Source of the DNA: a virus
Virus record (IMG/VR): IMGVR_UViG_3300025120_000656
Location: 1-21,651 of that record
Length of the DNA: 21,651 bases
Reading direction: 5' to 3' (one strand)
The position numbers were made by a program, and so were the translations under genes. Under the pieces are notes generated by a model. It was not told the origin of the DNA and did not search any database. It saw only the letters and a list, made by a program, of their open reading frames with translations. How positions within the stretch are numbered: position 1 is the first letter of the stretch; every line of letters starts with the position of its first letter. Positions 13,609-21,075 of the stretch are shown in pieces.

Positions 13609-14475
13609 ATGGATATTCAATACGTTGGGGAATATAAAAGAGGCAAGTACCACGGGCAGGGAACCTGCACTTATGCTAATGGTAACAAATATGTTGGTGA
13701 ATATGTATACGGCATGATGCATGGACATGGAACCTTCACTTTTTCTAATGGCAGTAAGTATATAGGTGAATTTAAAGACGGCAAATATCATGGGCAAGGA
13801 ACCTTCACTTTTACTAATGGCGAAAAGTATGTTGGTGAATATAAAAACAACAAACAAAACGGACAAGGAATACTTAAGTTAGCTGATGGTGACAAATACG
13901 TTGGGGAATTTAAAAAGAGTAAATTCTACGGGCTAGGAGTATTAACTTCTGCCGATGGCTCCCGATATGTGGGGCGGTGGAAAGACAACTTGTATCATGG
14001 TCAAGGAGCATTAACTATTGTCAATGGTGGCAATTATATTGGGGAATGGAAAGAAGGCAACCGACATGGTGAAGGAGTATTAACCTTTGTAGATGGTCGC
14101 AAATACGTAGGTAATTTTGCCAACAATTTATTTCATGCTGAGGGTACACTAACCTATCCAAATAAAACTAGTCGTGTAGGTCAATGGCACAAAGGTAAAT
14201 TTATAGAGCCAAAAGAAAAAATAGATACTGTAATGCCTGATGGTTTAAATAAATACACTTTTACTAAAGAAGTACTAGCACCTATATGGCTTTCAACTAC
14301 TGTGGTGGCGAACTCAATGAAGGAAGCCTTTGGTATCGGTGATAAACTAAAGTTAAATGATTTCACTATTACAAGTTTTGACTTAACTAATCCACAGCGG
14401 ATCACATCAGGGGTTGCAGAGTACAGCGAATATAATGTAATGATAAATGGAAAGGGGAATAAAGATGAAGTATAA
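13609..14475 (+). CDS. MORN-repeat protein with unrecognised C-terminal domain (288 aa)
   Basis: From residue 5 the protein consists of eight consecutive 23-residue MORN repeats (5-188) of the form YVGEYKxGKYHGQGTxTxxNGxK, with a ninth partial repeat at 189-204. Such repeats form an elongated beta sheet that in other proteins binds lipids or partner proteins. Residues about 205-288 (starting near KEKIDTVMPDGLN) form a different alpha/beta segment that I do not recognise. No signal peptide or membrane helix is seen, so it is probably cytoplasmic. GGGAG precedes the ATG. The final 11 nt overlap the next gene. MORN proteins are uncommon in phages; a role at the host membrane or in binding a host protein is inference. 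Confidence 0.85.
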   Translation: MDIQYVGEYKRGKYHGQGTCTYANGNKYVGEYVYGMMHGHGTFTFSNGSKYIGEFKDGKYHGQGTFTFTNGEKYVGEYKNNKQNGQGILKLADGDKYVGEFKKSKFYGLGVLTSADGSRYVGRWKDNLYHGQGALTIVNGGNYIGEWKEGNRHGEGVLTFVDGRKYVGNFANNLFHAEGTLTYPNKTSRVGQWHKGKFIEPKEKIDTVMPDGLNKYTFTKEVLAPIWLSTTVVANSMKEAFGIGDKLKLNDFTITSFDLTNPQRITSGVAEYSEYNVMINGKGNKDEV

Positions 14476-15160
14476 ATGCAATGCGTGTGGCAACACTGCT
14501 GTTGATGAACATGATGCGTGGTGTAAGTTTACAGTTGTGTCTGCAAAATCAGATATAATAAATCTAAGTTCAGAAACAAATAAATTCCTGGTGGATAAGT
14601 TTGGAGAGGGTTGCGTCTTAAAAAATGTTTCAACATTTGAGAACAAGCAGTTCTTGGTATGCAATAGTTGCAATACAATCGGACATGAAATAAAAACGAT
14701 AGCCTTGATGACCCCTGTTGATTGGGAGGAAGAGCCAGAGAATGAGGATGCGACTGACTTCAGAGACATTCAAAGCACTGTCACAAATGATGATCTGTCT
14801 ACATTAATAAATATTCGGAGCAATAATATTAAGATGTGTATTGCGGCTGTAACTCCTGAGATCCCTCAAGTTGATATACAAACAGTTGTTGTATCTAATT
14901 TAGATAAAATAAATCCAAGTTCATACGTCAAGGAAACAGACAGCATCAGTCTTTTATCTGATCTGTATACCAAAACTTGTAGACCTGTTGGATGGATTAG
15001 GGCTAAGGATTTCTTTCTTAATATAAATTGGGCTAATTTTTATTATAAAATAAGCACAGCTATTGCTAGTGGAGAAGGTAGTACTGAGTTAAATATATCT
15101 GAAGTTGCATCCTTTCCCGAAACTTATGAGGGAGAAGAGGTGGAAAATGATCTGCACTAA
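14465..15160 (+). CDS. Zinc-finger-containing protein of unknown function (231 aa)
   Basis: The ATG at 14465 is preferred because AAAGGGG lies 7-8 nt upstream; an in-frame ATG at 14447 is poorly placed. Cysteine pairs at C5/C8 (KCNACGN) and C66/C69 (VCNSCN), plus C20 and C50, suggest a zinc-binding N-terminal domain of about 75 residues. The rest (about 80-231) is soluble, acidic and mostly helical, with a stretch SYVKETDSISLLSDLYTKTC then GWIRAKDFFLNINW. No known family. It overlaps the MORN gene by 11 nt and the next zinc-ribbon gene by 14 nt. Confidence 0.65.
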   Translation: MKYKCNACGNTAVDEHDAWCKFTVVSAKSDIINLSSETNKFLVDKFGEGCVLKNVSTFENKQFLVCNSCNTIGHEIKTIALMTPVDWEEEPENEDATDFRDIQSTVTNDDLSTLINIRSNNIKMCIAAVTPEIPQVDIQTVVVSNLDKINPSSYVKETDSISLLSDLYTKTCRPVGWIRAKDFFLNINWANFYYKISTAIASGEGSTELNISEVASFPETYEGEEVENDLH

Positions 15161-15326
15161 TTGTAATGATACTAAGTATGTATTGTATAAAGATATTACA
15201 GATCGAGACAATGCGTTAGCACATTGTGGATACTGTAGCAGCAGAGAAAATGGGGATTCAGTTATAGTGAAAAGGGGTAGCTTAAATGATATTAAATCAT
15301 TCTTTAATTCTGGAGAGGACAGATAA
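15147..15326 (+). CDS. Zinc-ribbon mini-protein (59 aa)
   Basis: Two CxxC pairs, C3/C6 (MICTNCN) and C27/C30 (HCGYCS), in 59 residues: a minimal zinc ribbon. The ATG at 15147 follows GAAGAGG and overlaps the previous gene by 14 nt. Its C-terminus overlaps the primase-helicase start by 41 nt, so the two are likely coupled. The role may be in replication complex assembly given the neighbour, but this is inference. Confidence 0.6.
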   Translation: MICTNCNDTKYVLYKDITDRDNALAHCGYCSSRENGDSVIVKRGSLNDIKSFFNSGEDR

Positions 15327-17130
15327 TAAATTAAGGGCTAGGATAGTCTGTCCATTCTGTGAAAATGACAGGAAGAAAAAGAACGAGAGGTGTATGAGTG
15401 TTACACGTTTTAGAACAGGTGATAAACTAGCATTGTATAATTGCCACCATTGCAACGAGAGTAGTGCAATTTTTAAAAAGGGGAATGAAATGGTAGCAGA
15501 GCAGAAGAAAGTACAATTGATAGAGCCAAAGGTTACTGCCAAGGTTGTATCAATAGAAGCGTACAAGGGTAAGGATGCAGGAGAGGCAGTCTTTAAATGG
15601 TTAACAGATAATCGCAAGATATCTGTAGATATTTTTCATGCGAAGTATCATTGCTTTAGTGATAAGCAATTCTTTCCATCATCAAATAAAGAAGAGTTCT
15701 GTGTAGGTATACCTTTCTTTAATGAAGAGGGTGAGAAGTATGCTGTGAAGTATCGAAGTGTCGAGAGCAAAGCATTTACCCAAAGAAATATTATTGGAAC
15801 GGGAGGTGCTAAAACATTCTTTGGCATAGAGCAGATCCCAAATGATGCTGATCAAATAATAATTGTCGAGGGTGAGCTTGATCTATTAGCAATCAAAACA
15901 GTTATGCCTGATGCTCATGTAATGAGTGTTCCAAATGGTGCTCCTAATAAGATCTCTACTAAAGAAATAAATGAGGACACTGACAATGCTTTCAAATACT
16001 TTTACTCAGCTAAAGATAAGATATTGTCTGCTAAGAAGATTGTACTAGCATGTGACAACGATGCTCCAGGCGAGGCTCTTGTTGAAGAGCTTGCTAGAAG
16101 AATTGGTAAAGCTAAATGTTTAAAGGTTTCTTGGAACGGAAAGAAAGACGCTAATGATGTCCTGCAAGAAAGCACCGAAGCATTAGTGGAGTGTATCGAG
16201 AATGCTGTTGAGTTCCCTATCAAAGGGTTGTACAGCCCCAATCATTATAAAGATGGTGTCATGCAGTTGTACGAGGAAGGTTACGCAGGTGGTCTGTCAA
16301 CAGGTTTAGAGAACGTAGATAATCTTTTTACAATAGCCGAGGGACAGTTAACCATAGTTACTGGTCATCCATCATCAGGTAAATCAGAGTTCGTAGATCA
16401 GTTATTAGTAAACCTTACAGAGCTTCATGGTTATAAACATTGCTTATGTTCTTTTGAAAACGATCCTCGCTTACATGTTATAAAGCTCTTAGAGAAGAGG
16501 TTAAGAAAACCTTTTATGGATGGTCCGACTGCAAGACTAACTCGTGAAGAGGTAGAGGAAGGAATGAAATGGATTAATGAAAACTTTTTGTTCATGGAGA
16601 ATGCTGACGGCACACAATCTTCCATCGAGAGTATCTTAGAACGAGCAAGGGATGCTATATTTAAAATAGGGATACGGACTCTAGTCATTGATCCTTATAA
16701 CTACATTGATATAGATAAGAAGACTACGACTGAGACAGACGCTATAAGTACTTTACTAACTAAGATACGTTTGTTTGCCCAGGCTAATCAGATCCACGTA
16801 TTCTTTGTCGCTCATCCAAGTAAGATGGCGAGAGAGAATGGAAAGGTCCAAGCCGCTATGGGATATGATGTCTCTGGTAGTGCCAATTGGTTTTCTAAAA
16901 CGGACAACGGGATTACAATTCATAGAGATAAAGATAACGAGGGTGTGACAGAGTTCCATTGTTGGAAGGTACGTTATAAATGGGTAGGCAATACAGGTAA
17001 CACTACTGTGTCTTATGAGAAAGCAACAGGCATATACAGCTCTTTAAAGTTTGATGAGAAAGAGTTAGATAAACTAGACGCTATAATAAAAGATGATAAC
17101 AAAAGATGGTATGACAATTTAGATTTCTAA
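15286..17130 (+). CDS. Bifunctional DNA primase-helicase, gp4/Twinkle type (614 aa)
   Basis: Makes RNA primers and unwinds the replication fork. Domains in order: a CxxC...CxxC zinc ribbon (C22, C25, C53, C56) for template recognition; a Toprim domain with IIIVEGELDLLAI (191-203, E195) and the metal-binding VLACDNDAPG (253-262, D257 and D259), then DANDVL (288-293); and a DnaB-like hexameric helicase with Walker A GHPSSGKSE (360-368), Walker B LVIDPYN (466-472), and IHVFFVAHPSK (503-513) as the H4-like strand. Length and order match T7 gp4-type proteins. The ATG at 15286 has AAGGGG upstream. It ends 12 nt inside the oppositely oriented HNH gene. No DNA polymerase is encoded in this window. 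Confidence 0.93.
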   Translation: MILNHSLILERTDNKLRARIVCPFCENDRKKKNERCMSVTRFRTGDKLALYNCHHCNESSAIFKKGNEMVAEQKKVQLIEPKVTAKVVSIEAYKGKDAGEAVFKWLTDNRKISVDIFHAKYHCFSDKQFFPSSNKEEFCVGIPFFNEEGEKYAVKYRSVESKAFTQRNIIGTGGAKTFFGIEQIPNDADQIIIVEGELDLLAIKTVMPDAHVMSVPNGAPNKISTKEINEDTDNAFKYFYSAKDKILSAKKIVLACDNDAPGEALVEELARRIGKAKCLKVSWNGKKDANDVLQESTEALVECIENAVEFPIKGLYSPNHYKDGVMQLYEEGYAGGLSTGLENVDNLFTIAEGQLTIVTGHPSSGKSEFVDQLLVNLTELHGYKHCLCSFENDPRLHVIKLLEKRLRKPFMDGPTARLTREEVEEGMKWINENFLFMENADGTQSSIESILERARDAIFKIGIRTLVIDPYNYIDIDKKTTTETDAISTLLTKIRLFAQANQIHVFFVAHPSKMARENGKVQAAMGYDVSGSANWFSKTDNGITIHRDKDNEGVTEFHCWKVRYKWVGNTGNTTVSYEKATGIYSSLKFDEKELDKLDAIIKDDNKRWYDNLDF

Positions 17131-17466
17131 ATTATGCCTGGTTCTAAGAATAATATTTTTTATATGTGGGTTATCTTTATTTGAATACAGTTTGTTGCAT
17201 AGCTCAACGGGGTTGATGTTAAGTTTGTCCCAGAAGATATGCTCACCAGTATTGTGTTGTTCTCTATGATGCTTATTACATAGAGGCACACAGTATCTAT
17301 CGCTTGGTTTTAAAGATGTGCCTCCGTCAGTACCTATTCTAACATGAGCCGCCTCACATGGTTTACTAAAGCAGACCACGCAAGGTAGCTGACGTATAAT
17401 TTTTAAGTACTTGCTATCTCTAGTAGTTGGGAGACACGATCTCAAGGACTTCACCTTCCAATGCAT
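17119..17466 (-). CDS. HNH-family nuclease (115 aa)
   Basis: The zinc and catalytic pattern is IRQLPCVVC (C29, C32), CEAAHVRIGTDGGTSLKPSDRYCVPLCNKHHREQH (H41, C59, C63, H66/H67, H71), then GEHIFW. AHVR as the first His motif and the C-x3-C-N-x-H-H ending are typical of phage HNH/NHN nucleases of the Ref, NinG, YbcO or DUF968 group, which process recombination intermediates. The ATG at 17466 has GAAGG about 11 nt upstream. The gene overlaps the NinB-like gene by 47 nt, and its 3' end overlaps the primase-helicase 3' end by 12 nt on the other strand. Confidence 0.82.
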   Translation of the reverse strand: MHWKVKSLRSCLPTTRDSKYLKIIRQLPCVVCFSKPCEAAHVRIGTDGGTSLKPSDRYCVPLCNKHHREQHNTGEHIFWDKLNINPVELCNKLYSNKDNPHIKNIILRTRHNLEI

Positions 17467-17899
17467 CAGCGTCTGTACCTTCTAATAAGTTTATATCAGT
17501 ACATATAATCTGTATCGCATGATTAAAATAAATTTTAAACTCTTGCTCACTCATCTTGTCAAAAGAAAGTGAGTTGTATTCGATGTTAATAAAATTGTCT
17601 GGATCTACTATCTCTTTATAGAACCCTGCTTTTCTTTTGATATAGTTTGATACCTGTTCTTTACGAACAAACGAATCTGAATTGTCTACTACAATCTGCA
17701 TCAGTACCCAGTACAGGCTGTTTCTTTTCCTGTTCCTGGCTTCTTTTATGTTAACCTGATGTACACTCTCTATTTTTATTTGCCTTATTTCTTCTTCATC
17801 TGATTGATCAAAAGGAATTAAAGCGTCTACATGACCACCCTCTTTGATCAAAGGAAAGTCTCTGTTAATTCTTTGTTTAATTACCCAAAACTTTTTCAA
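17420..17899 (-). CDS. NinB/DUF1367-like putative recombination protein (159 aa)
   Basis: A 159-residue protein with the segment ARNRKRNSLYWVLMQIVVDN followed by a C-terminal helical region (MSEQEFKIYFNHAIQII), which resembles the RxxxQNxxxW-type core of NinB/DUF1367-like phage proteins that bind single-stranded DNA in recombination. The start is a TTG at 17899, supported by GAGGTG 7-8 nt upstream and by a 23-nt overlap with the RusA gene; no suitable ATG is nearby. Its place between RusA and an HNH nuclease matches the lambda nin-region theme. The family assignment is approximate. Confidence 0.5.
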   Translation of the reverse strand: MKKFWVIKQRINRDFPLIKEGGHVDALIPFDQSDEEEIRQIKIESVHQVNIKEARNRKRNSLYWVLMQIVVDNSDSFVRKEQVSNYIKRKAGFYKEIVDPDNFINIEYNSLSFDKMSEQEFKIYFNHAIQIICTDINLLEGTDADALEGEVLEIVSPNY

Positions 17900-18254
17900 T
17901 TTTTGACACCTCTATTTCAGCTCTTGGATTGTCTTTATCTAAACCCCAGTAGATATGTTTCTCTTTTACTTGACGATCATTCTTATAGATGAACCCCTCC
18001 ATAGCATCTAAAATAAGAGACTCATCCAGGTCAGGTCTTCTTGAAGCATAGTAGATAAACATAAACACTGAGACATCGCCCTCGATGAGAGGATCAAGAA
18101 CAATGCACTGCTTCTCAAATTCTTTTAGGTATGCCCTAGCTTTATCTGATTTAATAAACGCTGTTCTGTTTCCAAATCGAACAGCCTTACGACTGTTTGC
18201 CTTTGAATATGGCTGACCTTTAATCACAAACTTCACTGGTGTATCTGTTGACAT
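17877..18254 (-). CDS. rusA: RusA-like Holliday junction resolvase (125 aa)
   Basis: RusA family enzymes cut four-way junctions as homodimers. Conserved residues are present: PYSKANSRKAVR (15-26) with basic residues for DNA contact, RPDLDESLILDAMEGFIYKNDRQVKEK (73-99) with the catalytic aspartates D75, D77 and D93 plus the DRQV motif. Length is typical (E. coli RusA 120). There is no good ribosome binding site before the ATG at 18254, and the rightward promoter's -35 box overlaps this start codon. It is the first gene of the three-gene leftward cassette. Confidence 0.9.
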   Translation of the reverse strand: MSTDTPVKFVIKGQPYSKANSRKAVRFGNRTAFIKSDKARAYLKEFEKQCIVLDPLIEGDVSVFMFIYYASRRPDLDESLILDAMEGFIYKNDRQVKEKHIYWGLDKDNPRAEIEVSKIEKVLGN

Positions 18255-18277
18255 ACAATATTAATCAATGCTATAAA
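18248..18277 (+). promoter_or_regulatory. Rightward promoter of the recombination operon
   Basis: TTGACA (18248-18253) is followed after 18 nt by TATAAA (18272-18277); a 17-nt spacing with CTATAA is also possible. The start site would be near 18284, immediately before the GAAAGGG ribosome binding site (18284-18290) of the nuclease gene at 18298. The -35 box overlaps the first codon of the divergent rusA gene, so the two directions may interfere. Confidence 0.6.
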
Positions 18278-18297
18278 ATATTTGAAAGGGAAATAAT

Positions 18298-19209
18298 ATG
18301 AACGTCACAAACAAACATTGCTTGGATGAACGATGGTTAAAAATATATGAATATTACACTCACGATAAAGGTGATAGTCATTACTCAATAACACAACTGT
18401 TAAACCCACCTCAACTTGAGGCTTTAAAAATCATACATAAAGAACATCTTACTATAGATATTAGTGATCAAATTGCAAGTATTTTAGGGTCTATGATGCA
18501 TGAGAAACTGTATGACATATCTGACAAAAATTCTGATAGCATTGAAGAGGAAAGATTATACCTTACTATAAATGGTATAAGGTTTTCTGGTCAGCCTGAT
18601 AGGGTTTTTAAAACAAAAAGAGGTTGGACAATAGGCGATTGGAAACAGACTAGTGCTTACGCAGTTATGAAACCCAAGAAAGAATGGGAGGAACAGCTTA
18701 ACTGTTACGCATATCTTTTGAAGCATGGCAGTAATGCCGATGGCTTTGACTATAACATTGACGTTTCCTCATTAGAGATTACAGCAGTAATTAAAGATTG
18801 GAAGAGGCGTGATGCTCAGACAAGACATGATTATCCTCAAGCTCAAGTCGTTAATATTCCTGTGCCTTTATGGTCAGAGAAAGAGCAACTAAGATTTATA
18901 ACGGATCGCCTCAACACACATGCCGCTTACACTGTAAATTTAGGAGGCGGTGGAGAGGTTCTGTTTGAACATGTTGAATGTTCAGATGAGGAACGATGGG
19001 CAAACGGAGGTGGGTTTGCTGTTATGAAAGCAGGAAGAAAGACAGCAGTTAGGGTCTTTAATAATAAAGATAAAGCCACCTCATACATTGCAGAGAGTAA
19101 CTTTAAAAAAGATTTATACATCGAGGAAAGAGAAAGGACTTACATAAGATGCGAAAACTATTGTGAAGTATCTCAATTTTGTGATCAATTTAATAAAAGG
19201 GAAATATAA
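18298..19209 (+). CDS. PD-(D/E)XK nuclease, Cas4/AddB-like with probable Fe-S cluster (303 aa)
   Basis: RecB/Cas4-type exonuclease motifs in order: GSMMHEKLY (64-72, H68), SGQPDRVF (97-104, D101), WTIGDWKQTSAY (110-121, D114 and K116), and EWEEQLNCYAYLL (129-141, Q133 and Y137). Cysteines at C8, C285, C289 and C295 repeat the one-plus-three arrangement of the 4Fe-4S clusters of Cas4 and AddB nucleases, with CENYCEVSQFC at the C-terminus. It probably resects DNA ends to give the single strands used by the annealing protein encoded next. Start ATG 7 nt after GAAAGGG; the next gene begins 2 nt after its stop. Confidence 0.85.
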   Translation: MNVTNKHCLDERWLKIYEYYTHDKGDSHYSITQLLNPPQLEALKIIHKEHLTIDISDQIASILGSMMHEKLYDISDKNSDSIEEERLYLTINGIRFSGQPDRVFKTKRGWTIGDWKQTSAYAVMKPKKEWEEQLNCYAYLLKHGSNADGFDYNIDVSSLEITAVIKDWKRRDAQTRHDYPQAQVVNIPVPLWSEKEQLRFITDRLNTHAAYTVNLGGGGEVLFEHVECSDEERWANGGGFAVMKAGRKTAVRVFNNKDKATSYIAESNFKKDLYIEERERTYIRCENYCEVSQFCDQFNKREI

Positions 19210-19211
19210 TT

Positions 19212-20120
19212 ATGACTAACGCTAAAAAAGAAAAGCTAGAAACATTCGGTGAGGTGTTTAACAAACTTCAGAAAATAGATCTGTCAGATCATGTAGAGCA
19301 GAGAGGTTCAGGTAATCATAGCCTGACATATCTGCCCTGGTCCAAGGCAACCTCTGTATTAAGAGAACACTATCCAGAGTTTAAAGAATATCATCACACC
19401 TTTCCGCTATCTAATGGTACGGATGACAGGTATTACCCTGCTCAATTTGACGATCATGGCAATGCTTTTGTCCAGGTTACTATTGAGATAAATCCTAACG
19501 TAAAAGCTACAGAGATATTACCTGTGACAAACTATGCTCACAAGGCTGTTAAACATCCTGACGCACGAGATGTGAATGACAGCATCAAGCGGTGTTTGGT
19601 TAAGACTATGGCTAAACTTGGACTAGGGTTATACATATACAGTGGAGAAGGGTTACCTCCTAAAGAAGAAGATAGTAAGAAGGTTGTTAAAGAGACTTCA
19701 GTACCAAAGGATGTTAACTCTATATCTGGAGAAAATAAACCTCATGTAGATGTTTACTCCCCTGCTGTAATTGATGTTTTAGATTTAGCTATTACAACAT
19801 CAAAAACTTTTTATGGATTAAGTCGTGTGTATTCTCATAAACAGAACAAAGAAATATTTGATGATTTAGAATTGCAGGTTAATCTGACTGATGCAAGTGA
19901 CACATGTAAGGATCAGTTAAAAAGATTACAGACACTTGTAACTAATCAGTCAAAAGAGATTCTTCCAAAAGAGATAGAGAGTTTGAAAGGTTTAAAAGAA
20001 CTTGCTACCCTTTGGAAAGATAACCTAGATCTTTTTAATTTTATAAAAAGATATAGTGAGATGGAATGGCAATCCATTCGTGATCTTTTCACCAAAAGAA
20101 AAGATAGTTTAAACAAATAA
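19212..20120 (+). CDS. DUF1071/Sak3-type single-strand annealing protein (302 aa)
   Basis: The first 150 residues match the DUF1071 annealing family: TYLPWSKATSVLREHYP (39-55), AFVQVTIEI (85-93), and the hallmark VNDSIKRCLVKTMAKLGLGLYIYSGEGLP split across 121-149. These proteins pair complementary single strands during phage recombination. Residues 150-302 form a helical extension rich in K and E that I do not recognise; it might contact SSB or nuclease. AAAGGG lies upstream of the ATG. It is placed between a nuclease and an SSB-like gene, the standard phage recombination order. Confidence 0.85.
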   Translation: MTNAKKEKLETFGEVFNKLQKIDLSDHVEQRGSGNHSLTYLPWSKATSVLREHYPEFKEYHHTFPLSNGTDDRYYPAQFDDHGNAFVQVTIEINPNVKATEILPVTNYAHKAVKHPDARDVNDSIKRCLVKTMAKLGLGLYIYSGEGLPPKEEDSKKVVKETSVPKDVNSISGENKPHVDVYSPAVIDVLDLAITTSKTFYGLSRVYSHKQNKEIFDDLELQVNLTDASDTCKDQLKRLQTLVTNQSKEILPKEIESLKGLKELATLWKDNLDLFNFIKRYSEMEWQSIRDLFTKRKDSLNK

Positions 20121-20142
20121 ATTGTAAAAGGAATATAAAATT

Positions 20143-20445
20143 ATGGCTACCAACGAAAAGTATTTAGACAAAGGAACTCTTTGGATTAACAAAGATAAGA
20201 CAGACAAAGCACCAATAGCTAAAGGAGACTTGAAACTTAGTCCTCTTACAGTAAAAGGATTACTTGCAAAGATAACAGCAGGTGAAGACGCTGTAATAAA
20301 ACTTTCATCTTGGAAGAAGACTGTTACTACAAAGATGGGTGAGAAAGATATTCTTACACTCGCTGTAGATGATGAGTCCTGGAAACAAAACGGATCTTAC
20401 AATAACAACAAGTCAGATATGAGAGATGATCCACTTGACTTTTAA
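20143..20445 (+). CDS. SSB-like single-stranded-DNA-binding protein (100 aa)
   Basis: A 100-residue protein with a strand-rich core (GTLWINKD, AVIKLSSWKKTVTTKMGEKDILTLAVDD) consistent with a small OB fold, a flexible Asn/Ser segment (NGSYNNNKSD), and an acidic tip ending in DDPLDF. This resembles the C-terminal tip of bacterial SSB (DDDIPF) that recruits partner proteins. Position right after the annealing protein supports the call. AAAGGA precedes the ATG. The OB fold is inferred from pattern, not verified. Confidence 0.6.
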   Translation: MATNEKYLDKGTLWINKDKTDKAPIAKGDLKLSPLTVKGLLAKITAGEDAVIKLSSWKKTVTTKMGEKDILTLAVDDESWKQNGSYNNNKSDMRDDPLDF

Positions 20446-20460
20446 AGTAAAGGAAAGAAC

Positions 20461-20742
20461 ATGAATAAAGAAACTGAAATATCATTTAGTATTCTTCTTC
20501 CTAAAGAGTTACATCAAGAGTTAGAGACTAAGAAAACAATACTTGGTGTCAAGGGGATTGGAGAGTTAATAAGAAGAGGAATACCCTCTGTGCTAAACGA
20601 TGAAACATTTGAAGATGGTTATCATAAAGCTATGCAGGATGTATCAAAAATTGCTAAAGGCATTTTTCTAAGTAACGAAAATAACAAAAAGTTTCAGACT
20701 GCAATCGCTACAGCAATTCGTGATAGGTTTAATAAGCATTAA
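20461..20742 (+). CDS. Ribbon-helix-helix-like small protein (93 aa)
   Basis: The N-terminal ISFSILLPKELHQELETKKTILGVKGIGELIRRGI (7-41) fits a strand-helix-helix DNA-binding motif as in CopG/Arc repressors, followed by a helical C-terminal half (TFEDGYHKAMQDVSKIAKGIF). AAAGGAAAG is upstream of the ATG. As the last gene of the recombination operon it could autoregulate that operon or the control region at 8319-8726; this is inference. Confidence 0.55.
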   Translation: MNKETEISFSILLPKELHQELETKKTILGVKGIGELIRRGIPSVLNDETFEDGYHKAMQDVSKIAKGIFLSNENNKKFQTAIATAIRDRFNKH

Positions 20743-20771
20743 AACATGAAAGGTCTATGGCTTAACTATAA

Positions 20772-20803
20772 ACCCCACAGAGAGACATCTCTTTCTGTGG
20801 GGT
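20772..20803. terminator. Large hairpin between convergent operons
   Basis: ACCCCACAGA (20772-20781) pairs perfectly with TCTGTGGGGT (20794-20803), enclosing a 12-nt GAGA/TCTC loop. It lies between the last rightward gene (stop 20742) and the leftward small membrane-protein gene (stop 20872). No T run follows on either strand, so termination may be factor-aided. The rest of 20743-20871 holds nothing else recognisable. Confidence 0.55.
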
Positions 20804-20871
20804 GTGTTAGTATATGGAGGGGTAGAGATAGCTCTGTACGTGTAAATTAGGAGCAAAAATTACAGTAGTTT

Positions 20872-21054
20872 TTAGATAAAGTACCCGACTATAGCACCTA
20901 CCACAAATCCTACTACTGTAAACCCGACACAAACGTAAGGCATCTGATCAATGGCAATTGCCAGGTTGTTTCTTCTTTCGTTTGCCCACTTTTCTAAACG
21001 CTCGTCAATATCTGTCTTACTTAAAATCTTTTCTATCTTTTTCTTAACAGCCAT
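20872..21054 (-). CDS. Small membrane protein, possible lysis accessory (60 aa)
   Basis: A basic, amphipathic N-terminal half (MAVKKKIEKILSKTDIDERLEKWANERR) is followed by one transmembrane helix at about 38-59 (VCVGFTVVGFVVGAIVGYF). AAGGAA precedes the ATG. It is the last gene of the leftward set that includes a holin-like gene. Topology would be N-in, C-out or a membrane anchor. It could be an antiholin or spanin-related protein; not established. Confidence 0.6.
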   Translation of the reverse strand: MAVKKKIEKILSKTDIDERLEKWANERRNNLAIAIDQMPYVCVGFTVVGFVVGAIVGYFI

Positions 21055-21075
21055 ATTACTTGTTCCTTATTCAAT

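Noticed and set aside
13573-13866. Minus-strand reading frame antisense to the MORN repeats with repetitive composition
   Set aside because: Its repeats are simply the complement of the MORN-coding repeats; there is no start signal.
18298-19209. Cas4-like nuclease as evidence for a CRISPR adaptation system
   Set aside because: No cas1, cas2 or array is present, and the neighbours are annealase and SSB-like genes, so it is a phage recombination nuclease.
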